Assembly: GCA_003640385.1 (NCBI GenBank)
Contig: RCAB01000055.1
Coordinates: 153,043 to 217,042, forward strand
DNA: 64,000 bases
Direction: 5' to 3'
Origin: Setaria digitata
Lineage: Eukaryota; Nematoda; Chromadorea; Rhabditida; Setariidae
The notes beneath the pieces were generated by a model. The model worked only from the letters and a program-made list of their open reading frames with translations. It made no database searches and was not told where the DNA came from. Each line of letters begins with the position of its first letter. Position 1 is the first letter of the stretch. Made by a program: the position numbers and the translations under genes. This document shows positions 37,680 to 51,600 of this stretch, one piece after another.

Positions 37680-40600
37680 ATGCTGTGTAATGTAACGAAA
37701 TGACAGTTTAGTTATTGCGGTTAGAAAATTGAAAAACATAAAAAAAAAAAAGGAAATTAAATGATTGTTTGCGACAAGAGATGTCACAGGACGAATTTCC
37801 CGAATGATTGGCTTGTTATGACGAATATTCCATTGATCAAATAATCTAAAAGAAACTGAATAAATCACGGATCTATATTTATTATTTTTTTTGGTTTTGT
37901 AAACTTTTCTGGTAATTCCCACCAATATTTTCTACCTCATCTAATTCTTATCAGCAATTTTCTAGCTTCACCGATAATTCTCACAATTTAGGCTATAGCT
38001 TTTTTCTTTCATAAAATCAAATTTTTGATTGAAATAGACAGGCCTATATTGCGCACAAATCAATAATATTCCTTTTTTATCTTTCTAAATCATTTTTTTT
38101 TTCTTCAAAAATTAAACTAATTTCATGAACAGATTTCGATGTATTTTTTTTTTTTGAAGGAACTTGAGAATTGGTTTTTCTCTCTCTCTCTTTTTTTTGG
38201 ATAACTCCATAATTAGTTTTATTTGATAACAAGCTGACCAATTCAACTAATCTACGCATACTGCATATTTATTAGTTGCAAGATTCTGAGAAATTTGAAA
38301 TGCTACTTAATATTTTCCTCAGTAATTTATTTCATGCTTTGTCAAAATCATTTACATTACCGTTGGAAAATAATTTCCAATATTTAACGAAATTTTGCAA
38401 AAATTTCGATTAAAAAATTACGAAACTAAGCAAAGAATATAAACTGTGCTTTTTTTTGGAAAAGAATTCTCATTTTTTTTTTTTTTTTTGTGTGTTGAAA
38501 ATTGACAATGTGTTCCGAAAAATTTTTTGTAATTTATTATTTTAGTAGTGGGAAATAAAATAAAAGCAAGATTTAAGAAAATTTTAAGATAAATAAAATT
38601 CTTTTTTTCTGCTTTAAATGTGACTGACTTCTAAGTATATTAAGATAAACTATATTTTAAAAACAAGAAAATGTAACACCTGTTGATAATTTTATCCTTT
38701 TCTTTTATTTTCTTCCATTTCTTATCATATTTTTTCTTGATAATTAATGTTTCGTATAATAATTATAAACAGATAGATTATTGTGCAGCAAACAATCTCT
38801 TTATTTGATAATAATATATATGAAATGATTGGCTTGCAGTAAACTGGAACATATTATCTTTCCGGAATTGTTCCTTTCTCTTTCTTCTCTTTCTCCCAGA
38901 AAACCAAACAGTGTTACTCGATTCCGGAAACGTAATTAATTAATAAAAGTGTTCGTTTATAGAGGCAAATGCAAATGAGTTCATGCCAAGTTACATGATA
39001 TGATAAAGTGTTATAATCAGACTTTTCAGTTTCATTTTCATTATCAGAACAAATACATAATTATTTTTGGCTCTTATCATTTAGCCTGGTATTTACATAA
39101 AAAATGAAACTATTTTTGCAAATTTTTGCTTTGTTTGTACTATTAGTGCAAAAATTTAATGCGTCTCAAAAAAAAAAAAAAAAAAAAAATTTCATTATTC
39201 TACATGAATGCTGAAAGGCAAGGCAGAATCGGCTTACACCGCGAAATGTAATATGAAAATTTCTGGAATGCAGTCGTAATGCAGCGTAAAAAATTTTTGC
39301 ATTGGTGCACATTTCGATTTCCGGTTAGTTTTTTTTTTTTATAATATTTCTATAATTTTATTCATATGTAACCAATATTTCCTATTTTAACAAAAAGGCT
39401 TTAAAATTCTCATAAAATTTTAACAAATATCTCCTATTTTCCTGCTTAAGAAAATTTTGGCATTTGTCAGAAAATAATTGAATCTTAGAAAATAATTTTG
39501 CGGAAATTGAAAATTTGAATACAAAATTTTCCAATACAATCACTCCTTACTTATTATTAATGATTGAAAAAATTTTAAAGACAGTGCAGTCAACAAGCCG
39601 TTGCATTTTTTTTCCGTCTTATTTATTTATTTTTTTATGTGATTTGTTTATTCATGTTTTTATTTAGCATCTCTTATTATTTTCAAGTATCCGTCATAAG
39701 AACAATTTGTCTCCTTGCATTCAATTTCTACACAAATTAATTCACTTTAATAATATATTCATTTAAAAAAGGTTATCTATTCAAAATCTAAAAAGAAATC
39801 GGTAATTTATATCTTAAGTAACTGCACTTTCTCTCAGAAATTTCTTGCATTTAATTAAAATTTTGCATTTATTGTAATTTTAGTAAAAAATTTTATTTAT
39901 ATAAGCTAATAGAATGAAAACAACAATAACAAAAAAAAAGATGATGCGATAAACATTACTGCAAAAATTTTCTGTTCGGCAATATTTATGAAAGCGATGA
40001 AAACTTTATTTTTAATGTTTTTTTTCTATTTTATTTGTTTAAAATTAACATTTTTGTAACAAAAAAAGAGAAGAAACAATAGAAAATGCAATAAAAATCA
40101 GTAGCAATCAATGGGTTTTTTCTTTCTCCCTTTCTTCTCTTCTTAATTTTACAAGAATGCAAAAATATATCACTTTTTTTTTTTATGTCTATTTTTCTTC
40201 AAGAAAAGCAATAATTTCAACGAAGTTAGTTTATTTACTGGAGACGAGAGAAGAAGAAGATAGTGATGATAGTAACATTTTGCGCAAAGACAATTAGTGT
40301 AATGTTCAATTTGTCGTCTAATTCTGTTGTTCCCAATTATCAGTTGTATTAATAAACAGAATGCATTTTGCCAAACGGTTATTATCAGTGGACGACCGAT
40401 ATTGTCAACTAGTCAATCATACATACATAAATGCTCATTAATAGTTCAAATTTTTTAAATTATTTCATTTTATTGATTCATTAATTGATTATGTCATATA
40501 ATTTGATAATTTGTGTTTATCAATGCATCATAATCTTCCTTTCATTTTTTTTTTTTTTTTTTAAGGAAAGAAATTAGAAAAACGGGAATGATTAAAAGAG

Positions 40601-43354
40601 GAAAAAAATTCGAAATGTTCAAAAAATTTAGCGTATTTTTAAAATTTTTAAATCATCACATAAAAATTTTGAATTCGCAGTGGCTTTATTATTTATTAAT
40701 GCACTTTTATTGTTTTGATATCATGCAGAAAATCATGATTAATACTAATATATTACTTGTTTATTTTTAATTGATATATTTTATATTTCAGAACCGCTTC
40801 TTCTTCCCGTTTATTACTTTCATTAAATTAATTCTATAGAGTACACCTTAAAACCTTAAAAAAGAAAGCAAAATGATTTTTTTTGCCCAAAAATAAATAA
40901 AACGATATTTTAAATTGAAATTTTAATTATTTTTTTTTTAAAGGAAAAAAGAAGAGAGAAGAAAGAAACCTTTTAATATAATGAGCAGCGATACTTTCAT
41001 AATGTAATTGAAGAAAAATAGAATTCAATTCCTTTTTTTGTTCAATCAATTTTCCGAAGTGTAAATTTTCCTTTTACAATAGGGTATTTTTAAGGTTTTA
41101 AAATTTCTAAAAAAAAAAACTTTAAATTTGTAGAAAATATAAATTTTTACTCGTTTTTCACAATTTTTTTCTTTTTTTCATCATTACTCCTTCTCATCAA
41201 GAAATATACTACTAATTTCATTGACCACATATGTCAAATCTTTTCCATCTATGTATTAATTTAATTTTTTTTTATTTTTCAGAAAATTTTCTTTCATCAA
41301 ATTTCTTTTATTTCTTTTAATTTCCATTTTTTTATTTCTCGTACTTTTCGAAAAATCAAATAATGAGCGAAAACAAAGCAAAAATGGAAAAATGAAAAAA
41401 AAAAAACGATATTTGATTAATATAAATATGCTTTTTCTTTCTTTTCTCTTTCTTTTTTTTTCTTTTTATTTTTTTTGTTTTTTTTTTAGAGAAAAAATGG
41501 AAATGTCTTTAAGTTAAGTTCTCAGTTTTTTCGCCTCAACATTTCTTCTTCCCTTCTCATTGCCTCTTGCATTCACCCTCACTCAATAAATAAAAAAAAT
41601 AGAAATTTTTCCAAAATTTACTTTTAAAACAAAAAATTTTTTGCAATTTTGCAGAAAAAAGAATGAGAAAAGAAAGAAAAAAAAGTGTAATTTAAGTAGG
41701 TTAAGGAAGTAATGAATTTCTTCTCTTCATACATCAAAAAGCAACGAAACTTTGCTGCTTTCATTTCCGTTCTCTTTTCGCATTCACTTGTACACCCACG
41801 TGTACGTGCACGTGTCCATTACGGACTACTTTCTAATAATATAAATTTTTTTGACGAAATAAAAATAAAAAAAAAATTTTTCAATAAATATCCCTTTTTT
41901 TTTTCAGAAAAAAACAATTTTCTTGCTAGGAAAATTTATTGTTTTTTTAAAGTCATCTTTCTGTGCAAAATTTTGTTGCAAAGAAAAAAGGGCCACTGCA
42001 GAAAATGAATCAAAATTTTGCGAAAAAAAAAAAAGTCATTTGATATTACACATTGCTGCATTTTCTGTACTTTAAACAAAAAAAGAAAAAAAAAAATAAA
42101 AATAAAAGGAAAGAAAATTGTTAACATCACTGTTAAAGTTATTTTTAAAACAACAAGTTTAATTTTTTTTTGACTTTTTTAACGCTTTCAGCTTTCAGCA
42201 CCGAATGCTTCCTTTTTTTTCACTTCTCTATATGCCTCCCCTATCTTCTTTTTTTTTTTTTTTTTTTTAGAATACTATTAAATTATTAATTATATCAGAA
42301 TTTTTGTTGAAATATGAACTTTTTATTAAATGATGCATAAATTTCTCTACTTAAAGTTTTTTTCCCTTTTGTTCCATCTATTGACTTATTAAAAAATTAT
42401 TTTGCTGTCTTCCAAATGATTGCATTTATAATAAAATAAATACTTTGTTAAGCAGTGCACAAGTGCTTCATGTAAAGAAAGCGTTCTATTTTGAGGTAAG
42501 CAAGAATTTCACGTAAAAAATATTTTATTTCCATATAAAAAGAATTACTCTTTAAAAATTTGCTTTGAAGTGAGCAAAATTTCTTTTTTTTTTTTTAAAA
42601 AATGGTATTTTTGTGAGCAGAAATTTCACGCAAAGTACAATTTACTCCAAAAAAAAAGAATATTTTTGCTTTTTTTTTACATTTTCCATTCTTATGCGAT
42701 TATACTGGATGTGCTAAATAACAGATAATAATAATAATTAGAAGCTAACTAATTGTTTGAGCTTAATACCATTCACTGGCTGAGATATATATTTAGGAGA
42801 TCGATAAGTCCATTGTTAATTATTTGCAAATGTCTAATAGGAAATTAATAATTCTTTTCAACTGATTCTCAAAATCATAAATGTATATATAATTAAAAGC
42901 ATCATCAATAAATGAAAATTTAAGGAAAAAAAGAAGCTTCTTGTAAATAAGAAATTTTTTCCTTACGTACAAAAAAAAAAATTATTGTTTAAGTATTTTA
43001 AGATATATTTTTTGATTTATATGTTGCAAAAAAAGCGTCTCAATTTAATTCCATTTACGTATTTAAGCTAAAAGTAATGTGCTGTATTTATTTTAGGCGC
43101 ATTAAAAATTTTAGAAAAAGCAGCAATAAAAATCTAAAAAAACAAAGGTAAAAAAATAAACAAACAGAGAAACGAAAAGAACTTCCAATTTTTTTCTTTT
43201 TTTTCGATCAAACATCATCTCATTTTACATTTAATGAGTAAGTAAGTGATCGTCGTTTTATGCATTTTTTTGGTAGTTAAAAAAAATTTCTTTTATTTGC
43301 ATTTTCTACTTCCTCCTTTTTTCGTTCCTTCCCCTAATGGTAATTATCTTATCC

Positions 43355-43355
<1 letters not shown>

Positions 43356-43401
<46 letters not shown>

Positions 43402-43402
43402 N
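43356..43402. repeat. 46-nt poly-T run ending in an N
   Basis: T continues unbroken from 43356 to 43401, followed by N at 43402. The true length is probably unresolved, as is typical where an assembly stops at a homopolymer. Confidence 0.8.
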
Positions 43403-44775
43403 ATTTCGTCTAAGCTTGTTCGTGGTATAAAAGTACACTTCAATATCATTTGCTTGTATTACTAACTTTTTTCTCTCTTTTTTTTTTCTTTTTATTTCAC
43501 TTAGAGTATCAATATTGAAATAATGAATTGCACAATGTGTAAATAAATTTGCTTTTCTAAACCATTCATCCCATTCTTCCTCTCTTTAGTTTTTGGATCA
43601 ACAATTACATTTATTACAGCATGAATTTAAAACAAGAAGAGCTTTTTCTTCTTTTTTTTTTTTAATTTTTTAAACAATATGTTTTTTCTCTTTATCCAAG
43701 GAAAAAAGAAAAAGATATCAAATGATTTTGTGACATAATAGTTCTTGCTACTTTATAATTCGCATAATTTTAATTAAAAAAGAAAGGGAAAACAACCATC
43801 TCTTTGGCATTCGTAATATTTTAGCATAAACTTGTTTACCATTGTTTTCATCAATAATCATCTCTTGATTTGACTTTTTTCTTTGTTAAATTTCTAAAAT
43901 TAATCAGTTTTTTTCCTTTTGTTATAAAGTAATATCTTTCGCCACAAAAATAAATTTGATTCATTTTTGGGAAATTTCAGGATAATGAAAAAAGTTTTTT
44001 TTCCATTGCAAATGAAAAAGAATATTTTAAAAAAATAAAAAAAAGGGGAATTCATATATTATTAAAAAAGGAAAGAAACAAGTGGTTATTGATAGACTAA
44101 TACTGATACTTGGAATTATTGAAGCATTCAGAAAAATCGCTCAATTGTTAATATTTAATAGGCAGTTGATAATTTCTCACTGAAAATTTTTAAACTTTCG
44201 AGAGCAGAAACTAGGAGAAAGTATTTTAGAGTGCAACCAAATTTGTTATTAAATGGAAGAAAATGATTTCGAATGTTTCGTAATAAATCGAAAATGGAAA
44301 GGTTAGCAGAAAACGGAAGGTAAGTTATGGAAAATTGGAAAAGGTTAGAAAACGGAAGAAATGGTTTGCTTCCGTTTGCAAATAATTAATTGCCAAATGC
44401 TGACGAAGAAAAAATTTGTAAATATCATAAAAAGTAGTTTAATTTTTAATTAAATTGATTTAATAACGAAAACGGTACAAAAAAAAAATAGGAATCAGAA
44501 AAAAGGCTTGATTTTTTCTTTTTTGAAATATATCTATTTTGATTTTCATATTGTATTAGCCTACAAACAGTCTATAATGTATCTTCAGAAATTTTTTGCG
44601 TTTCTTTTTTATTCATTTCTCCCAAAAAGTACAAGAAAAAATAACTTAAGCTGCAGGAAACAAATTATTCCTCGTTTTTTTCTTTTTTTTTAGCAATTCT
44701 AAAATGACTTTTTTTTTACAGTTTGTAAGTATTGTTTCGTATCATATATGAGTTTCAGTGGTTGCTTTATAGCAA

Positions 44776-44819
44776 ATATATATATATATATATATATATT
44801 ATTTTATATATATATATAT
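44776..44819. repeat. (TA)n microsatellite, two blocks
   Basis: Two TA runs are separated by TTATTTTA. It is self-complementary and sits in the gene-poor region. Confidence 0.8.
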
Positions 44820-47800
44820 TCAATTTTTCTTTTCTTTTTTTTAAATTTAAAATTTTAATTGCATTATTTATGTAATTTTTGAAAAAATTTCATTCATTTG
44901 TTGTCATGAAAAAAAAAAATAATGAAATAAAAGGATAAAAGGCAGTATTTGAGTGAATTTATATATATTCATAAAGAAGGAAAAAAATTGAAACATAAAA
45001 TTCTTCGACAATAAATTTTTAGTTGAAAAAGCTTTATAGCCCTAAGGTACATCTAGTATTTAATTAAAAATAGATAGTAAGCCTTTTTTTTTTTTCTGAA
45101 AATACTTGCATTTCTTTCTTTTTAGTGCAAATCTAAAAATAATTGAATCAAAGTTTAAAAAGATTCAGCAGTTTATAGTCTTAATTTGTATTAAAAACTA
45201 AATCACCTTTGCATGTTCCTTTTCTATCATATTATTCATTAATAATTTGCTAAAAAAACATAATTTGATATAATTTTCTAATTTGTGTTATTATTTTACG
45301 TTACCATTTTTTAAAATCATATTATTAAATGCATCATGGATAAAACAATTTCATTTCAGCTCAATCATTTCGCAATTTGGTATATTTTAAATTTGGTTTT
45401 CGATTCTCCAGATTATAAATGATTATTAGTGATAAGAGAACGACGAGTAATAGTAGTCACAAAAAAATTGGTTTTTACATGATAGTACCATTGATTGCAG
45501 CAACTGTATAATATAAATCGTTAACAAAATAAGATTGATAAGTTGAAAGAATAATTAATCACAAAAGCAATAGAACTGATTATTTTTTTTCGAAATATCA
45601 ATCAAGATTCATGATATTATCATTGACTACAACACTTATATGACGCTGATCATTGCATGCTTATTAATTAAAGTAGCACAAAAATAAATGACGATACATC
45701 ACAAATAATCATTGAAAATTCTATTTATCTTTTATTTCTCATTTTTTTTTAAAAACTAAATTTGATGGCAGTTTTTTCTTTTCTTTTTAAACTTAGAAAT
45801 TTGGCAAAACAGTGCTGTTTCATATACAGTTTTTCAAAACATGTTTGCAATTCCTCACTTTTTTTTTTTTTTTTCGTTTTTTCTCCTCTCAGAGAAAAGT
45901 TAACAGTATCGATGATGGTAATGATAATGATGGCGATAATTTTATGCAACAAACTGAATGTCATTTTTTTTTTCAGTCACTTATTTAAGGGAAACAGAAT
46001 TGTTGTAAAGAAAAGTTTGTAGAATATGTTTATTCGAATTTCTTTAATTTTATAAAAATTAAAGCAAACAAAAGCCATTATAAAACTATATTAACATGGG
46101 CGTAATTATAAGTTATAACGTTATTAAATGCGTAAGGTTGGATTATATATAGATAATGCAATTAAAAATTAGAAAACCATATAAGTTATTGAACATATAA
46201 GAAAAATTTAAAACATAAAGCAAAAAAAGTAGGAATAATAAACTCTAATATAATAAATTTTATATTCACATATAGAATATATGTAGCACAAAAGCATAGA
46301 AAATAATAACTTAATCCCGAAATGGAATTAAAAATGAATTTTTCTTTTTAAATATGTAAGTAACCAGGTTCAGCGGTCAAAAAAAATGTTCCCCAATTAT
46401 GATTGTTAACAAAACCGGATTAATTCATTTTATATATTCACATACTCAACAAGTATATTAAATTATAAGTTGAAAATATTATTAAATAGTAAGTGTAAAG
46501 AATAGAACCGACATTACAGTTTTTCTTTTCTGGTTATGTGCATAGATGCAGTTTCTGTAATGAATACTTTTCAAATAATATTCTGTTGAAGTAAACATTG
46601 CCAAAAAAAAAAAATTTCATAAAATACTTGTTCATTGAAAAAAAAAAGTTATTTGAAATCGAAGTATTTTGTGAGGAACGCATTTTTGCCACTGATATAT
46701 TGGATGAAGATTGCATTGCTGCTAACATGTTTTCCGATTTCTGTTCTGTTAGCTAAGTCAATTTTTATGCTAGATAGGTCAATTTTTAAGTCAGACTTGG
46801 TACAGTTAGGCAAATTTTACTAGATTTATCCATTTCTTGTTGGTCAGTTTTTAGCTTAATTTATACTTGAGCAAAAATTTTCATATAAAGTTTTTTATAT
46901 AAATTATCTGTTCATTATTATGATATTTTTCGGATGCAAAATATTGAATTATTGAAACAAATGATTTTCATTCTTTTTATTTATTCACCTCATTAGTAAA
47001 ACTTTTTCTTTCCTCTCTCACTATTATTGCAAAGAATAAAAAAAAGAAAAAGTGAATAAATGAAGAAAAATTGACTCAAGAAAGAAACTGCCTAGTATAT
47101 AATTAAGCCATCATTAGCAACAATTTGCAACTCTTTTTTTCAATAATTACATCCATCTACTTGAAGTGAAACGCTAATTGATGAAATTAGCCAAATTTTT
47201 TTTTATTAGCGAACCAAATTAGGCTTATCAATTTGCCTTTTCTTTTCCATTTAGTTCCTTTTTTTTTTTTTTTTCAAGAGTTTTTCTTTTTCTAACTATT
47301 AATAATATACTTCCTGCCTTGATTATTTATAACCATTTATCAGTCAAGTCTATGCCTTCCTCTCCTTTTTCTTTCAACTTTGAGGAAAGTGCTGGCAAGA
47401 TTTAATTTTCTTTTTTCAGTATTTAAATATACACACATACTACCTATTCATGCATGTGCACACTATGGAGTGGTAAAAGCATATTATCATTTAAAATGTA
47501 TAGCATTTGAGAAAAAGAAAGAAAAAATGAAAGATAAACGAAAAAAATTGGAAATGATTATATATTTTTTTTAAATTTATAGTGCTAAAAAAGCTCTATT
47601 TTTCTTCTCAAATCAAGTGCAACAGCTAAACATTTCAGTATTCTAATCCTTTTATCAATTTAATAATAATTTTGCAAAAATTGATTACTCAATCATAATG
47701 GGGGATTTTTTTTGAGCACGAATGAAATATATAAACACATAATTTTGAGAATGATTTCAAAAATTTTTAGTTTTGTAATTTAATGAAAAAGGTGAAGTTG

Positions 47801-48543
47801 AAAAATTAATATTATGCGTGCTATATGCAAATAATTAATGTTGAAAATCCAGTCATGAGTATAGGTATAACAATTGTTATAAAGCTGAATTCATATACGA
47901 CCTAATAAGATTCTTGGCTTTCATATTTAGTAAAAATTTTCCAAAGTTTTCTTAATTACAAATTAGGACCTATTTTCAAAAAGAATTTAACTATATCGAA
48001 AGGAGAAGGAAGTCCTCAAATTAAGATCGTTCTGAAACGAAATTAATGCTCATGTTGCCACAACAAAATCCAAAGTAAAATATTTTCCATATGATCAATG
48101 ATTTTGCTTCTGTTGAAAATTCACCAACAAACATCATGCAGGTAATAAATCAAAATCATAAAAATTCTTTAGGAAAAATCATTGTAAAAATTGCAACAAC
48201 AAGAGAAACAATAGCAACTACACAAAAATTTTCAGAAATGATAGAAATGATTGAAACTTTAAGTTTATTTTATTTTGTTTTCTTAAATGACAATAAGTGT
48301 CGTTTTTGATAATTACAAAAACAAACACTTGGTAATAAGGAAAAAAATAAAAAATGAAGATGTAAATTAACTTTTACAAATGAACAATGCTCATATTCTA
48401 TTAGTAACAAGAGCTAGCAGAAAAGGAAAAAGTTTGCTGTACAAAATAAATAACCAAAAAGCACTTCATTTTCTTTCTTTTTAATATCATCCTCGTCGTA
48501 ATGACTTCAAGAATTGCATCAAATATTTTGTTTAAATTTTCCT

Positions 48544-48603
48544 TACAAATTGTAAATTAAATTAAATTTAATTTAATTAAATTTAATTAAATTAAAATTG
48601 TAA
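48544..48603. repeat. AT-only palindromic array
   Basis: TAAATTTAATTTAATTAAAT-type units alternate orientation over about 55 bp, with TTACAAATTG/CAAATTGTAA-like ends facing each other. It looks like a strong hairpin or cruciform. Confidence 0.6.
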
Positions 48604-51600
48604 AGTAAACTTTTCTTTATATGCAACTATGTGAATTGTTCTGATCTGATACGTATATAGTTGTTGTAAGGAATAATTCGAATTTACCTAAATTTTTTGT
48701 CTAATAATTCTTATTAGTAACTACTGATTTTTGAGTATTTTTATTAATAAATCATCATATTTTTATTAATAAATCGTCACTGGGTGTTATCGTCATTATT
48801 AATACAATTACTTTCGATTATTCTTTTTGAAAATGTTATTGTGATGAAAGTAGAGCAATCGCAGTACTGGCGAAATAGTTGGATTTATTAATTATCTTTT
48901 AGCCTTTTTTTATTTTGAATATATTAGATTTTGTTTTTTCTTACTAGCTATCAATTTTCTTTGTAAAATATAATTAAATACTCACAATTTCAAATATTTT
49001 AGATGAAAAAAAAAGACAAGGGATGTCAAATTAGTGATGATTAGTGAAAATAAAAAGGAAGAAATTAAATTACTTAAGAGATTGAAAAGTTCACTTAATG
49101 AAATGAGAAAGAGAGAGAAAGAAAAAAAGTAAACAATTTTTCCATTAATTCATCAGCACGCTAATTATTTGTCATTGCAATGCGGTAAAAGCACTCTATA
49201 ATTTCCCAATCTGTGTAACATCACCATAAATACTTTTTTTTTTCATTTTTTTACTTATCGAAATATCATTTCTTTTTCATAAAAATATGATAATTAGCGG
49301 ATTTATACAATTTTCTTTCCATCATAACCGCTTTATGCTGCTATTTTTAGCACATTTCAACGGCAGAAGCTTTTTTTTCTCACCTTTATTGAAGAAGCTT
49401 TCTACAACATTCGCTGAGAAAAGATTGTAAAAACGAGCTTTTTTTTTCTTTTTTCATTTCATTTCTTTTTTTTTGACATCTAAAATTTTTCTTACTAAAA
49501 CCGATAAGTACTTGTACTTTTTTTTTTTAGTCTTTTGATATAATATTGTGTGTCACTTTATTTGTAACAGTAGTTTTTTTAAACTTAAAATCCTTACACA
49601 TATATAAGCTGTCTTCGTATTTAAAACAATAAACAATTATAACTGAAAATGAAAAAGAAAATTATCATTACAGTAGCACTGTATGATTTTATTTAAGTAT
49701 CTTGTAATCAGTGTAAAAAAAGCAATTTTTTTCAATGTGAATTTTTTAAATACCATCAAATTAAAAAAACCTTTTGATGATGCTTAAAACTGAAAAATTA
49801 TTTGCAGTAAAAAAAGATTTCGTTAAATGAAATTTGTCACAGCTTTTTTCCACCATTTATTTTGAATCTATTAGATTTTGTTTTTTCTTACAATCATAGA
49901 TTTAATTATTGCCGGCAAAAAAAGAAAAGGAGAAAGGTTCTACTGCTACTCGAGATTGGAAGATTGCGCTTTTCGAGGATTATTTCCTATTTAAACTATC
50001 TGTCCTCTGCAAAAAAAAATAGCTTGTAAAGCTAGCAAGAAAGCTTGAAAATTGCTATAAAAGACCATTTTTTTAATGAAAGGATAATGTCACCTTTTAA
50101 GTGTGAAATGAATACTCATTTATTCACTCTCTCTTTTTTTTTTTTTTTTAAATTCTAGATTAATTTATATGTTTATTTGGCTTTATGTCTTTTCTAATCC
50201 TGTTAACATTTAAATTTGCAGAATAAATATGGGGGAGTAAGGGTTAATTATCTTTTGCTTCTAATAAATAAAAAATCCAACTTTTTTAGAGTTGAATAAT
50301 GAAAAGCTCATCGTTTAACGCATTTTTTTTTTTTTTAACGAAAGGAAAAAGTTATATTAAATGCATTGAATTTATTTCTTCACTGTTCTCTTATTTCCCC
50401 TTTCAAAAAATTTTTTATTTCAAAAAAAAAGAGATGGAAAAGATAGCAGGTAGGCACGACTAATTGAAATTGAAGAAACTGTAACACAAATGAAATTCAT
50501 ATCAAAGGATTTTTTTGATAATTTTATATAAAAAATCCCCAATCGCTTATTTGTTTTGCAATTTTTTTTTCGCTTTATTTGCCAAAATAAATTTTTCTTT
50601 TTTTTTTTATCAGCAGAGTTTGTGCTTATTTATGGCATTTGATTATTCTCTGCTGAAATTTTACGATAAAAGAAAATGCACTTGTTTTTTTATTTCGTTA
50701 AAGTACATTTCTAAAATTGTTTTCGAACTTTTTTTTATTGTTAATCAAAGTTCCGCTTTACTAGCAAATAGCAACGTATAGGTTTTGTCACTAATATAAA
50801 AGTTTGGAAAAGAAAAAAAAATATTTCAATCTTGCCTTAATCTAACACTTTAATTTTAAATTACTTCCGTTCTTTTCTTTATCCAATCACTAAGGTTAAA
50901 CACACTTTTCTACTGAATAAAATAACTTATTTGATACGATTTACTTTTAATCCATACTGCCAGTTTTTTTTAAACACGAAATTCTAACTTACTAGCGAAA
51001 AGTTTACTTTTCATCTTTTTTTTACAGGTTACTACTTTCAATACGAAAGAATTTTTTTTTACTTTTTTTGACTGCAAAATTTTTTAGCGTAGAAATTCCT
51101 TCTGGTACAGACATTTCTAGTTTTTTTCCTGCGATAGTTTTTATCAAAAAATGTTTGGTTTTTTACTCGATATATATATATTTTTTTGAACAAAAGCTCA
51201 GTTTTCTCTTCCCTTGACGTTTAACTTTTTCAATATTTGAGTCGTTTTTTTTTTTGTGAAAACTTTTTTCAATTCGAGGTTTTTTCCAATAGAAAAATTA
51301 AACTTTGCTTTTTGCTGCAGAAATTTTCCTTTTTTTTTTTTGAAAAGTTTAGATTTTCTAACGTAGAATTTTTCATGCAGTTTTGCAAAATTAATATTTT
51401 TTTAGTGTGAAATTTCTCTGCACAAAAATTGACCTTTCATAGTTCAGATTTAACTATTATGGAACAAAACTTTTCTTTCAGAATTTTAACAAGATTTAAT
51501 TATTATTTTATTGTTTGTTATTGTTTAATTTCTTTGTAAATGTTGTTAAATTGACAAATGCATTCATCTTCATCGATTTCTTTAATTCAAATGAATGAAC

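Noticed and set aside
39105..39190. ATG frame beginning MKLFLQ before a poly-A run, thought to be a signal peptide
   Set aside because: Reading the bases carefully gives an in-frame TAG after about 13 codons.
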